Source: Steinernema hermaphroditum
Taxonomy: Eukaryota; Nematoda; Chromadorea; Rhabditida; Steinernematidae
Direction of reading: 5' to 3'
Assembly (NCBI GenBank): GCA_030435675.1
Contig: CM059621.1
Span: 310,001-374,000 of the forward strand
Length of the DNA stretch: 64,000 nt
Numbering within the stretch: the first letter of the stretch is position 1; each line of letters starts with the position of its first letter. Of the stretch, positions 1-12,200 are shown one piece after another. The position numbers and the translations under genes are program-made. A model generated the notes under the pieces. The model did no database searches. It was given only the letters and a program-made list of their open reading frames with translations, and had not been told where the DNA came from.

Positions 1-1030
1 TGCTGAGTCGAGGCTTAGCATTTCTGTGCTATCAGTTTGATCTATCAGTTTGTTAACAGTTTGTTCTATCCTGACGATATATTTCATGCTTGAGGTTATG
101 AAGGTTTTGAACTCGAACGATCATGGGAAACCGTAGCGATTAATTGGATTAGCAGCCATGATCTTCTATGTACAGATCCATGCCGCTATGTGAGAACGTC
201 GGCCGATCTCTCAACTCGGCGCACTTCCTAAGAGTGATCTCTTAATTAGGATCCGCTTCCGACCCCATGGAATGACGATTGTGCTCTGATCACCCACTGT
301 GTTTATTTACATAACCCAATTAAGAAATAAAGCGCTGTGGGTGGCCAAGCGGAGTGGTATAAGGACTTAATAAAAGCCATTCAGTCAAGCGATCGCTTGG
401 AACATTCCGATAAGCGCTCTTTGTTCCAAAAACAGCTGTTTTGACGGGCATATTTCACTCCGAACACAGCTAAATCACCGCTAAGGGTCAACTGCGCGGA
501 GACAGATTGCGCGATTCGCTAACTGCCGTGGGAAGCGCCACTTCCCTGTAATTATCTGAATTCCGAACGGAGAAACGTCGCAACATGGGGGTGACAACAA
601 CAACGAGTGTACTGTAGCCCGTGCTCGTATTCTAGCGTCTTCACACCTGATATAGGCCGGTAACCGCTTTATACAAAGGACAGGCTTAACCGTCGTGGGT
701 GGCCCTGGGAAACAGTCAGTGCTAATCGTCGGAAGTGGATCCTAATCACATGATCGTCCCTTCGAACCACTGTTTGTGGTCGGCCGACATTCTCACGTGG
801 CGGCCTTCTTCCCTAAACGGCGGCCCACTCTATCCCATAAAACTCGTGGTTCCCACGGTGTTTTCCAACAGATGGACTTTACAGGCGTTAACAGATCGGC
901 CCTTTTGATTCGTGACCCCAGAAGTGACCCCTTGTTATGATGTGATTACATGAGTGGTTGAGTTGTAAATGTGTTGTTCCCATGAATCGTTTATTTTCTA
1001 TTCTCTCCCATTACCGCAATTATTGTATTA
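1..1030 (+). repeat. Arm A-left of interleaved foldback repeat
   Basis: This stretch is an imperfect reverse complement of about 2535-3561 (paired positions sum to about 3555-3561). It begins at the window edge, so the arm may continue outside. It contains the palindrome AAAACAGCTGTTTT near 428-443, which recurs in all four arms of the 5.2 kb structure. No convincing protein is encoded. The outer boundary and any target duplication lie off-window. Confidence 0.8.
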
Positions 1031-1096
1031 ACGTTCTCCGCAATAAGGAAACATACATTTTTCGTTTGACCTTATTCATTTCGGCCCCATAAGAAG

Positions 1097-2545
1097 GCGG
1101 AGGTTTCCACAATGAGAACTTCACACAAAAATGCGTTGAGTGCCAAAAGAGTGATTGTAAACGGGCAAAGGAGCCGATTTACGATCTTGAGGTGTCGAAT
1201 TTCAAAGGAAACCCTTATGTTGTCTTCACATAATTACAAGAAGATGACGACGATGGCCCGATTCCCACACAGTTGGGGAGTCGCGCGAAGTGTCTCCCTT
1301 CGGATGTGATTTAGATGTGTTCACAGGGAGATATTTCAATCAAAACAGCTGTTTTGGGAACAAAGGCGCCATCGGAATGTTGCAAGCGATCACTTGACTC
1401 AACGCTCTTAATCATCTCCTTATGTCGTTCTCAGCGACCACCCGCCGCGCTTTGTTTTCTAATTGGTTTGTTTGGTCAATGATCGCTGTGGGTGGCGGCC
1501 ACGGAGTACGGTATGGGGGAAACCGGTGTTCCCAGGCAATTCTAGACTTTACAGGCGGTCACCACTCGGGGCCTTTCAGATTCGATCTCCGCTTCCTTGA
1601 CGACCGTTCCGTCTTCTTCACACGATCGCCCTTTTTTGCGCTGATTTATGGTCGCGCGAGTCGCTCGTCAGCGAATTGCGCAAAAAACGCGAATGAAACT
1701 TCGCCCTGCAGGCGCCTCACCGAAAAAGGTTCGACGACGTCGTATTTGTCGACGTCCATTCGCTTTGGGTTTTATGGTCATCGGGAAGAAGGGAAGTGGG
1801 TCTTTTTTGGAAAGAGATGGTTTTGAATGGCGATCATAATGATAGGTCTTTATAGCTTTTAAGAATACTGACAAGTGAGGAACGTGACTAATCAGCCTTG
1901 GTGTCTTTCTTGCAATTTTGCAATGTAAAGAAAGGCCACCGAAAATTCAAAGTTTCGAACTCGGCTCCAAAGGGTCAAATTCCCTGATCGAACGGTGTCA
2001 AGTCTCAATTATTGGGTCGTTAGCAGGCGATCGATCTCCTTCTAACGACCTCAAAGACGTTCCCACAGAGACAAAAAATTGAGGCAAACACTTTTATAGA
2101 CTCTTTGGACGTTGCAGTGATCAGAATACTTAGATCAACTTGTGGTCGGACAACTTTAGGTTTCAGTTCTAGGCGCTACGATTGTCAAAAGTAAATCTCG
2201 TTCACACATCACTAAATCCAGTCTCGGCACAGTATTGGTTTGCAAAAGTTATGCCGACTTCGGAGCCGACAAAGGCGAACGGAACCATTATACGAGCAGG
2301 ATTAGAAGATACGTTCACACTTTGGACGAAAGTGGAAATCTCTCCTAAGAATTTTGATAGGTCACATTTACGAGAATTACATGGCCTCAATACGGTCATC
2401 TCGCGCAAACCTCAAAAACAATCCTAAGCCAATTACCATAGCCACGCAATCAGCTCTCGGAAATCTGATGCTACCGATCAAAGTGACCGCCGGAAATTGC
2501 GCAAGGCGCACTTGCACCAGGACAGTCGGCAACTTTGACACAATA
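1097..2545 (+). repeat. Arm B-left of interleaved foldback repeat
   Basis: This arm is the reverse complement of 3785-5244, with paired positions summing to 6341. Similarity is near-perfect for the outer ~800 bp and decays inward. The apparent outer end is GCGGAGGTTTCC at 1097. The small open frames inside are duplicated exactly on the opposite arm and look non-coding. The palindrome CAAAACAGCTGTTTTG is at 1341-1356. Confidence 0.85.
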
Positions 2546-3561
2546 ATTATGAGTAGAAGAGAAACAATTCATGGGAACAACACGTTTACAACTCAACTAC
2601 TCATGTAATCACATCATAACAAGAGGCCACTTCTGTTCGAATCAAAAGGGCCGATCTGTCAACGCCTGTAAAGTCCATCTGTTGGAAAACACCGTGGGAA
2701 CCACGAGTTTTATGGGATAGAGTGGGCCGCCGTTTAGGGAAGAAGGCCGCCACGTGAGAATGTCGGCCGACCACAAACAGTGGTTCGAAGGGACGATCAT
2801 GTGATTAGGATCCACTTCCGACGATTAGCACTGACTATTTCCCAGGGCCACCCACGACGGTTAAGCCTGTTCTTGAACAACGCACCAATGAACGCTGTGG
2901 GTTATCGGGCTATATCAGGTGTGAAGACGTTCGAAAACGTGCACTGGCTACAGTATACTCGTTGTTGTTGTCACCTGCATCTTGCGACGTTTCTCCGTTC
3001 GGAATTCAGATAATTACAGGGAAGTGGCGCTTCCCACGGCAGTTAGCGAATCGCGCAATCTGTCTCCGCGCAGTTGACCCTGAGCGGTGATTTAGCTGTG
3101 TTCGGAGTGAAATATGCCCGTCAAAACAGCTGTTTTCGGAACAAAGACCGCTGATCGGAATGTTCCAAGCGATCGCTTGACTGAATGGCTCTTAATTAAG
3201 TCCTTATACCACTCCGCTCGGCCACCCACAGCGTTTTATTTCCTAATTGGGTTATGTCAATAAACACAGTGGGTGATCAGGACACGATCGTCATTCCATG
3301 GGGTCGGAAGCGGATCCTAATTAAGAGATCACTCTTAGGAAGTGCGCCGAGTTGAGAGATCGGCCGACGTTCTCACTTAGCGGCATGGATCTGTAGAAGA
3401 TCATGACTGTTAATCCAATTAATCGCCATGGTTTCCCATGATCGCTCTTGTCCAAAACCGAAACAAACCTCGAGGAAAATGTATCATGAAGGTAGAACAA
3501 ACACAGAAACGCTAAGCACAGAAAAAAAAGATAGTACAGAAATGCAAAGCCTCGACTCAGC
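2535..3561 (-). repeat. Arm A-right of interleaved foldback repeat
   Basis: This is the inverted partner of 1-1030. It lies inside the loop of the B palindrome, so the A and B inverted repeats overlap as A, B, A', B' instead of nesting. The shared palindrome is at about 3122-3136. Confidence 0.8.
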
Positions 3562-3784
3562 AGTGTTAATCCTCCACCCATCTCCGTGACCTCTGAAACC
3601 CCAATTTGCACCGATTTATCACCGTTTCCCGTTCCATTCTGTTAATTACAAATTTGCGAAGGGCAAGTCATAGATTCTCTGTTTCGCACCTTCTTCTCGC
3701 ACCTCTCCGCTCAATCGATCACTTCTTCTCAATTTGTCACCCAAAATGGTCGCCCCCTATTCCACTCTCTCCCTCATTACCGTA

Positions 3785-5244
3785 ATTGTTGTGTCAAAGT
3801 TGCCGACTGTCCCCGGCAAAGTGTGTCTTACGTAATCACAAGCGGATACTTTGATGGGCGGCATCGGATTTCCGGGAGACGATTACGCGCGTATGCTAAT
3901 TGGCTTAGGTTTGTTTTGCGATTAACGCTTAGGTGACGACTTTTAAGGAAACGTTTGATCTTTGAGTAATTCATATAACAATCGCTCTTATAGTATCACT
4001 GTGCCGATTAGTAACTAAAAAACCAAATAGGCGGCAGTTCCCGCCAATTTTTTTAACTTCCGACTGAAGTGTGAACATCCGCTTCTTCTAGTCGTTCCGT
4101 GCGCCTTTGTCGGAAGTCGGCATCGCTTTCGGAAAGCGGAGCCGTGCCAGGATCGGATTTATTGATGTGTGAACGAGGTCTTACCTTTGAAAACTGTAGC
4201 GCCTAGAAGTCAAATCTTAAGCTGTGCGACCACAACTTGATCTAAATATTCTGATCAGTGCAACGTCCCTAGAGTCTATAAAAGTGTTTGCCTCAATTTT
4301 TTGTCTCTGTGGGAACGTCTTTGAGGTCGTTAGAAGGAGATCGATCGCCTGCTAACGACCCAATAATTGACACCGTTCGATCAGGGAATTTGACCCTTTG
4401 GAGCCGAGTTCGAAACTTTGAATTTTTGGTACCCCTTCTTTAGACAATCACGAAAAAAGTCACCAAGTCTGATCAGTCACGTTCCTCACAAATACCTATT
4501 ATTATGACCGCCATTCAAAACCATCTCTTTCCAAAAAAGACCCACTTCCCTTCTTCCCGATGACCATAAAACCCAAAGCGAATGGACGTCGACAAATACG
4601 ACGTCGTCGAACCTTTTTCGGTGAGGCGCCTGCAGGGCGAAGTTTCATTCGCGTTTTTTGCGCAATTCGCTGACGAGCGACTCGCGCGACCATAAATCAG
4701 CGCAAAAAAGGGCGATCGTGTGAAGAAGACGGAACGGTCGTCAAGGAAGCGGAGATCGAATCTGAAAGGCCCCGAGTGGTGACCGCCTGTAAAGTCTAGA
4801 ATTGCCTGGGAACACCGGTTTCCCCCATACCGTACTCCGTGGCCGCCACCCACAGCGATCATTGACCAAACAAACCAATTAGAAAACAAAGCGCGGCGGG
4901 TGGTCGCTGAGAACGACATAAGGAGATGATTAAGAGCGTTGAGTCAAGTGATCGCTTGCAACATTCCGATGGCGCCTTTGTTCCCAAAACAGCTGTTTTG
5001 ATTGAAATATCTCCCTGTGAACACATCTAAATCACATCCGAAGGGAGACACTTCGCGCGACTCCCCAACTGTGTGGGAATCGGGCCATCGTCGTCATCTT
5101 CTTGTAATTATGTGAAGACAACATAAGGGTTTCCTTTGAAATTCGACACCTCAAGATCGTAAATCGGCTCCTTTGCCCGTTTACAATCACTCTTTTGGCA
5201 CTCAACGCATTTTTGTGTGAAGTTCTCATTGTGGAAACCTCCGC
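3785..5244 (-). repeat. Arm B-right of interleaved foldback repeat
   Basis: This is the inverted partner of 1097-2545, ending at GGAAACCTCCGC (5244). The shared palindrome is at 4985-5000. No transposase frame was recognised in any arm, so if this is a mobile element it is non-autonomous. Foldback elements, or Mutator-like elements with kilobase terminal repeats, are the closest known architectures. Confidence 0.85.
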
Positions 5245-6162
5245 TGCCTCCCGAAAGCGACTTCCAATGCACGAATGCCCTCATTTTCACACCTCTCCCT
5301 CTGCATTGGATTCTTTAATTGGGCAATCTCATTTTGTGCATGCTGCCCCGACTGAACTGTTGCGTATTGCCGCCGCTCCATTGTTCGGCTTGAGTTTCAT
5401 GACACGCCTGCCGGTGTAAGTCCGTATTCCCGTGCGTCACTATGTTTTGACGTGACAGTTGAATGTTTGCAACTGTCGGTGAATAGCATGTGGAGCGCAG
5501 CTGACTGCACTTCATAGAGTAGAAATAGCCTTAAACAAAAGAGCAAAAGGTGTTCTACAGTAATAGGCAACATATCTTTTTTGTATCATAAGTTCTTGGA
5601 AGTTCTCTTTCGGGGGATTCCGAGGGTTTGGCTACCAAACGTGTTGTTTTCTATCGAGGTCTTCCACCGAAGAAAGAGAGAAGCTTACTGTAGTCACTCT
5701 TTATAATTATTCTTTTGAAGTGTCACGAACGTTTATGATTCCTCGTTCGATAGATAAGGGCACGAAACAGGCTTCGCTACCGTATCCCATGCCCAATGCA
5801 TTGCTACACCCCCACCAACGGCCGCCATAAAACGCCCTCCGCTTCTCGCCCACCCCTCACTCCCTAAAGGGCGTCCCTAAAAACGAGATCATCGGTGTCG
5901 GATCGCGTGTTCGCTGAGTGAAGAACCGACCGCCGGCACCCTTCTTGTCGGGTGCGCACCGGCGGCCGATCAGCCGAGGGGCGGCGCCTCCTCTCGCGCC
6001 GTCGCTTCTTCTTCCTTCGCCCACCGTTCCGCAGAGGAGGAGGCGAAGACGCCGCCGTGGTCGTTTTGTGGTCGACACTGTCCGCGACGACATGTTTTGT
6101 CTCCACGCCGCCGCCGGATCGTTACGCTTCTTAGCCGCCTGTAGCGTCATCATCGTTGCAAA
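5245..6162 (+). promoter_or_regulatory. Upstream region of the Notch gene
   Basis: About 0.9 kb lies between the foldback repeat and the Notch transcript. No gene was recognised. From about 5820 the sequence becomes GC-rich and low in complexity, with open frames on both strands rich in Arg and Pro. These look like composition effects in a promoter or 5' untranslated region. Confidence 0.4.
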
Positions 6163-6172
6163 CTTTCAGAGC
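6163..6172 (+). promoter_or_regulatory. Candidate trans-splice acceptor of the Notch gene
   Basis: The sequence AAACTTTCAG lies 66 nt upstream of the chosen Notch start codon, with no clear matching donor upstream. In nematodes this pattern usually marks spliced-leader addition. It favours the start at 6239 over an in-frame upstream ATG at 5918, which would sit in front of the acceptor. Confidence 0.45.
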
Positions 6173-6238
6173 CGCACCTACTTTGGCCCTTCACACGCCA
6201 ACGCCCGAAGAGACGAGTGGGTGCTGGAAGCTGGGGCG

Positions 6239-9200
6239 ATGCGATTCTCGCGGACGTTGCTGCTGACGATCAGCCTTTTGGCTCTCTTTAGAACGTTCGA
6301 ATGTGCAAAACTTCAAGACCAGGATAAGAGTAAGTTATTTTATTGGGTTATTTTTGGGATATCTGGTGAATAGTCTTACTGATAGGTGTCAATCCGATCT
6401 AATCCTGAGAGTTTTGTGTGTCAGAACAGAAGTGACCTGCCCATATGACCATAAAAAGCTTCTTTCAAAATCATAGAAGCCTTCTTAGGCATATTTTTTT
6501 TATCAGATCCTCTTGACAGGCATCATGCCATATCATAGATCTAAATGATCTAAAAACTAGCTATTCGTTGAAGCATTTCCTTAGGCCTTCGGATTTCGGC
6601 AAGCTTCCATTGGCTTCTTTACCGTGGACTCTTGTTTGGTTGTGTACAGATTCCAAAAGCCGAACATTTGGCCATTTTCTTGCACAGCCTATTCTTTGTT
6701 CACCTTTTGGGATTCAAGGAAATGGGCAGCCAAATTGGTCAAAATGTGAAGTCAGCCAAATTGTGTAAAATCGCCCTAATGGAAGCTTTTCCTATATGTA
6801 GTAATTTGGAATAATCTGGGAACTGTTACACGAACAAATCTGATGAGAATAACTAAGAATCTTTCTTATTCTTGATCAACTTCGTTTTTACAGTTTCATG
6901 CCATCTAACCCATCTCCTTTCAGGTGTGTGCTCGTCCAACTTCGCCTGCCGAAACAACGGAACGTGCCTGACAATCGAAGCCGGCTACCGCTGCGAGTAA
7001 GTGACTCACCATTCAGCCCCAGCGAACATGCCTAATCCTAATCATATGCAAATCACGCGCATTGCTCATCGCTGTCTGACGCCTATCGCCCTACGCATCT
7101 TAATTAGCTCTAATTGGCCGCGGATCTCGCGCACTTGGCACCCCCGCGTGCCTCACCAGCAACAAATACAATTGATAAGATGCGTGCGCGGAAAGGTCAT
7201 GGGAATGGCCGATGCGCACTGCTTGACCGAGCCAAAGTTTATGACCGTTGTTTGGCCAAAGAAGCACGGCGCAGATAATCCGCCTAATCGCCGTGCTTGA
7301 TTGTTCGGTCTTCTGTTTCAAGCCTGCTTGTTTGCGCCAACAACACGCTAAGTCACCCCTAAAGTTTATGTTTGCATTAAACATGACCCCTGGAATGTGA
7401 CATCGTCAGCGAATGCACAGCTTTGCCGATGTAGCCGCTTCTTTTGAATATTCTCATGTTATGTTTATCGATCGGCTCTTATCAATTCAATCAGTGCATA
7501 GCGGCAACGGAAGCAGCGAAGTGGACTGAAGTAGCGAGAAAGAAGACAGGGAGAAGCGTGAAACATAAATTATCGTCGCCGGCAGCTTTTGAAGATAGGG
7601 GGCAGGGGACGGTGGCGGCTGGTAGCATTTGAATTTTGGCGGGTTTACGGGTGTTTTTGTCGCGATCGATGGTGATTAGGTCGTTAATCCGTTATAGGAC
7701 GGTGAAAGATCGATTTCCGGGTTTTAAATATTTAGTCAAACATTACGAAAAACATGCTGGGACACTAGAAGGAAAGGGAAAAAAATTTCAGTCGCAGGTG
7801 GATTCGAACCAGCATCGACGGATTAGTGATCTATTTCCTAATCCACTAGACCAATCAGACATTTTTTTGGCCAAATATGGCAAAAACGGGACGCAGTGGC
7901 GTATTGGTTAGCATTGCTGATTATGAACTGATCGATCAAGGTTCGAATCCATGAGGCGGCAATTTTTTTATTTCTTTCCGCAAATGCTTTCTATTGTTTG
8001 TAATCTTGTGTACACGTCAGAAAAGTGAAATTTTGAAGCTCTTTTTGCGAAATTCTCTCGAAGGTCCCAGTTCGGCAACTTCAAAGCTCTCCACCCCTCA
8101 ACCACAAACTGCCTCTAATTGCGATTCCCTCACTCACCCCCGTTTTTTTACCACCCTCATAACCCCATCTGTCATTTGTCGGTCAAGCTCGTCATCACCA
8201 CAGCGTATCCTTGAAATTTTGCCGCCAAAGTCCCACGACGACTTGCACACGCTACGACGCTGCCTCAATTGCCCAATTAGACACACGCATTTTCGCGCAG
8301 GCAGGTAAGCGCCAGCCCCGCGCTCTCATCGCTGCCAGCTGCACGCGAACCCCCGCCGGTGCGATGAGCGGCGAAACAAAGCGGGGAACGTCGTGTTGCG
8401 ATCGGCGGCGGCGACGCGCGACACCGAAAGCGATGATTAATATGGGAAAGAGCACGAAGAAGGCCTTCAGGCAAAAAGCAGCTCATTTTTCAAAGGACAA
8501 TTTGTCAACTAGCCCACTTTTTTCAGATGTCCGAAACCGTGGACAGGCGTCCACTGCGAACTGCTTACCGTACACGAATGTCCGTCGGAGCCGTGCTTCA
8601 ATGGAGGTAGCTGCAGGAGGCTGTTTGGACAGACCAGCCAGTTCGAGTGTTTGTGTCCAATTGGTAAGTCATCACAGTAAAATAATAGAAAACAGATAAA
8701 GAAAAATATTGGTTAAAAAGAAAAAACGCTAAAGATCACGACAAAAAAAATGGACAGCACTGGGACTCGAACTCACGCCGTGAGTTTGTTAATTGTTTTA
8801 AGGACAGTCACTTGCATTGGTAATGGTTAACTGTCGATGCGGGCTCGAATCCCACTACCTCATTTAGTTTTTCGTGTAATCTCTGCCGTTTTCCCTGTGC
8901 CTTCATTTGCCATTAATTTCACTTTTTCCACAAAATCCCAAGGCCCCACTTTTTCCTCCCCTTTTACCATACCCCGATAAAGTGAACTCAGAACCTCAAT
9001 CACTCGCGCAGCACCTTATTGCGGCGACGTCGCCGCGTAAACTGGAATTAGAACCGAACGTTTTTGTGCGCTGCGTCCTTGAGGAGATGAAAAATAACGG
9101 CTTCGTCGAAAGACTTTCCCATAACCTTTGAGATAACCGAAACCGCATTCTACACGCGCGATTATGAATCAAATTGGCCGGCGCGCGGAGAGATGAATTG

Positions 9201-12200
9201 AGAGAGTAAGTGAGAGGCCGCCGCGGCGGCGAGTCACTTGGGCTACGGTACCTCGCGCACTTGGAAAAGAGAGCGAGATGACAGAGAAGGAATGGGGCCA
9301 AAGTAGCGAATTATCATTTGCTCATTTGTGAGCTAAAAGACACAGTAGTAAGCACACAAAGGCTAAATTCTCTAGCCTGGCTTCTCTGGAAGAAAGATCG
9401 AAATTTTCAAATATGTCTAATCGAAACAAACACCGTAACAGACTGGATGTCTCGACTGTTTTATTCAAAAATCAGCACAAAAAAAGTTTGTCTATGTCCT
9501 CCTGTCTAGACATCTCGCTTTCTCTATCACCCCCCACAGTCATAAGTTTGTGCGAAATCGGTCGTAATTTGATAGCCACAAATCAAAGCCGAGCAGGTGC
9601 ACCGACATAAAGGTCCCCGGCGCTCGAAGCTCAAAGTTTGGCAGAAAAAATTTAATTCGATTCAAATGCGCCCGCGAAGATCGTAAATTATGCTATTCCG
9701 GCGACGATAGCGGCAGCGACAGTGGCGGCAGGCCGGACGTCGGACGTCGGATGTCGAAAGCCGAGAAGACCGGAAGGAGATTGATGTGGGACATGGCTGG
9801 GAATTACAGGTGGCTGGCTTTTTTTTTGTCTAGGCCCGGGAATTATAAAGGCTTTCGAAATAAGGGCATGACTAAATTTTGCAATAATGTAGGAGTACCA
9901 TTGTTCCTCAGGAAAGAGATGACATGTTTTTGCCTGATGGAATCCTTCCAACATATGCATTTACAGGATTCCAAGGCGCTCTGTGCGAAGAACCCATCTC
10001 CTCGATATGCTCTACCGCCTCACCCTGCGGCTCCCACGGCGACTGCAAACTGACCTCTGCCACCGACCCGTCAGCTTACGAGTGCGTCTGCCACCCAGGA
10101 TATTTCGGTAAGTTTTGACACCGCAACTTTCATCTCACCGCCACTTTCCCACCATTCATCTCTGCGCCACCATCTGTTTGCCCTTTGTGGCGCGCGAGCC
10201 GGTTGACGCGTGCGCCCCGGGCACTGTAGACCCTAATCGGGGCGTCAATCACACGCAAGTATGGTGGGAAAAGTCAACAAAGCTGCGCGGGGGGTGATCT
10301 GCAATTGGATTTTTGCGGAAGCTGTGTTTTATGGGTGCGAAGTGAGGGCAGGGGAAGGGTGGAACAAGAACATGTTTTGAAATTATGAAAAAGGCAGTAA
10401 GTAGCACATTCTTAGCGAGTATACCTGGAGCTTGCTTGACCTAAGGCTCTGGATTTCTGGATTCTGCCAAGACTCAGACCAAAATACACGTGCCTTCCAA
10501 TCTGTGGAATGCCCTTCTTTGAACCAATGATCTAAGCGCCTTTAGCGGCATTTTTGACCTTTCCCAACGGCTTTATGTGTCCGCGACACATTGAGACATC
10601 CGATCGGCTCCGCTTGGACATCTCAAATTTTACGATCCTCTACAGTGCAACACAATACGTTCTTCTTCCTCTTCTTGCACTCTTGTCCGCGCGGAAGCGA
10701 TGGCGCAACAATCGATTCCAAAATGGGAGCGCCGGGCCGCCGCTTTTGTCCTCTTGCATAAATTACCGTCGGCGAAAGCAAGCGGTGTCCGTCTTAGATC
10801 AGGATTTCATTGAATTGTGGGAGCGACACCTGTGGCGGTCAGCTTTGTAAGACTCACATCCATTCAATTTCAGGCCCGAACTGCACCGAAATCGACCACT
10901 GCCACGCGAATCCGTGCCACTACGGGAGTTGCGTAAGTCGCCCGGACAAGGTGGACGTCGCCGAGAAATTTGAATGTGAATGCCCGTCCGGACGAAGGGG
11001 CAAGTTGTGCGAGCAGGACGTCAACGAGTGCCACGAGCAGCCGGCGCTGTGTGGATCGCGCGGACGATGCGTCAATACGGTAAGAGGGCAAACAATCGAA
11101 GCGGCGGCGACGTAAACATTGTGTGGCCGCTCGGGAAAGGGCCGCGTGAGCAGCAGGCGTTTTTATGATGGCGCAACCGGTAGAGTGTGGGGAATGTAAA
11201 TTTCGATCGTAAATATGGCCACAATCGGAACTTGAGACGATGGATGGTACGGTGGAAGTTATTGGTGTTTTATATTTGAAGTTTTATGTGAGGAAAAGGG
11301 GAACCAAATAAAAGATGCCCTTCAAAGCGTCATATCTTCCAAAGAGTGAAAAACGAAAAACTACCGTATACCAAAGACATCTTGTGTGCTTTGAGTTATG
11401 GCGATGTAGACATCTTAATCATTTCAAGGACACCATTTTTCGGTAAATCTGGCGCAGTGTTTTTTTTTCATTTGAAAGTTGATTGATGTCGATTAGTGGT
11501 TGATTACGGTAGTGGGAAGGTCGCCGAGCTGAAAAAACAAGACTTTTGCGGGATGGTGTTATGAAAAACGATAGATTGAGATACGGTAGCCGATGATTTA
11601 CATTATTATTTAGCTCGGCTCCTACTACTGCTCATGTCCGTCGGGATTCATGGGCGATGGCTGTGGCACATCTTATGTCGGATGCGAACCAAATCCGTGC
11701 CAGAACGGCGCTCACTGTATTGCCTATGGAGAGAACAACGAGAAGCACATGTGCGAGTGCAAACCTGGTATGAATCGATTACATTGTCGGATTACAATAT
11801 CTCCATTTTTTAGGATTCACCGGTCGCAACTGCGAAGTGAACATCGACGAGTGCGCCTTCCACTCGCGACCCTGCAACAATGGCACTTGTGTCGACGGAG
11901 TCAACGGCTTCACCTGCCACTGCCCTCCTGGAACGACCGGTCAATTCTGTGAAGTGGACGTCGACGAATGCGCCACTGGAGAGGCGATGTGTCAGAACGG
12001 CGGAACGTGCATCAACCAGGACAACGGCTACAAGTGCGTCTGCATCTTCGGATGGGAAGGCGAGCACTGTGAAGTCAACATCGACGACTGTGTCAATCAC
12101 ATGTGCCACGCCGGATCCAAGTGCATCGATCGCGTCGCCAAGTACGAATGCGAATGCGCGCCTGGACGCATGGGCGTCTACTGCCACCTGGAAGATCCCT

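Noticed and set aside
1422..1826. 134-residue open frame, repeated exactly at 4515-4919 on the other strand
   Set aside because: It lies in the foldback arms; the exact copy is explained by the inverted repeat, other frames are equally open, and no domain or start context is visible.
5918..6238. In-frame upstream extension of the Notch protein
   Set aside because: Its sequence is Arg/Pro-rich, lies before a likely trans-splice acceptor, and would place the signal peptide more than 100 residues inside the protein.
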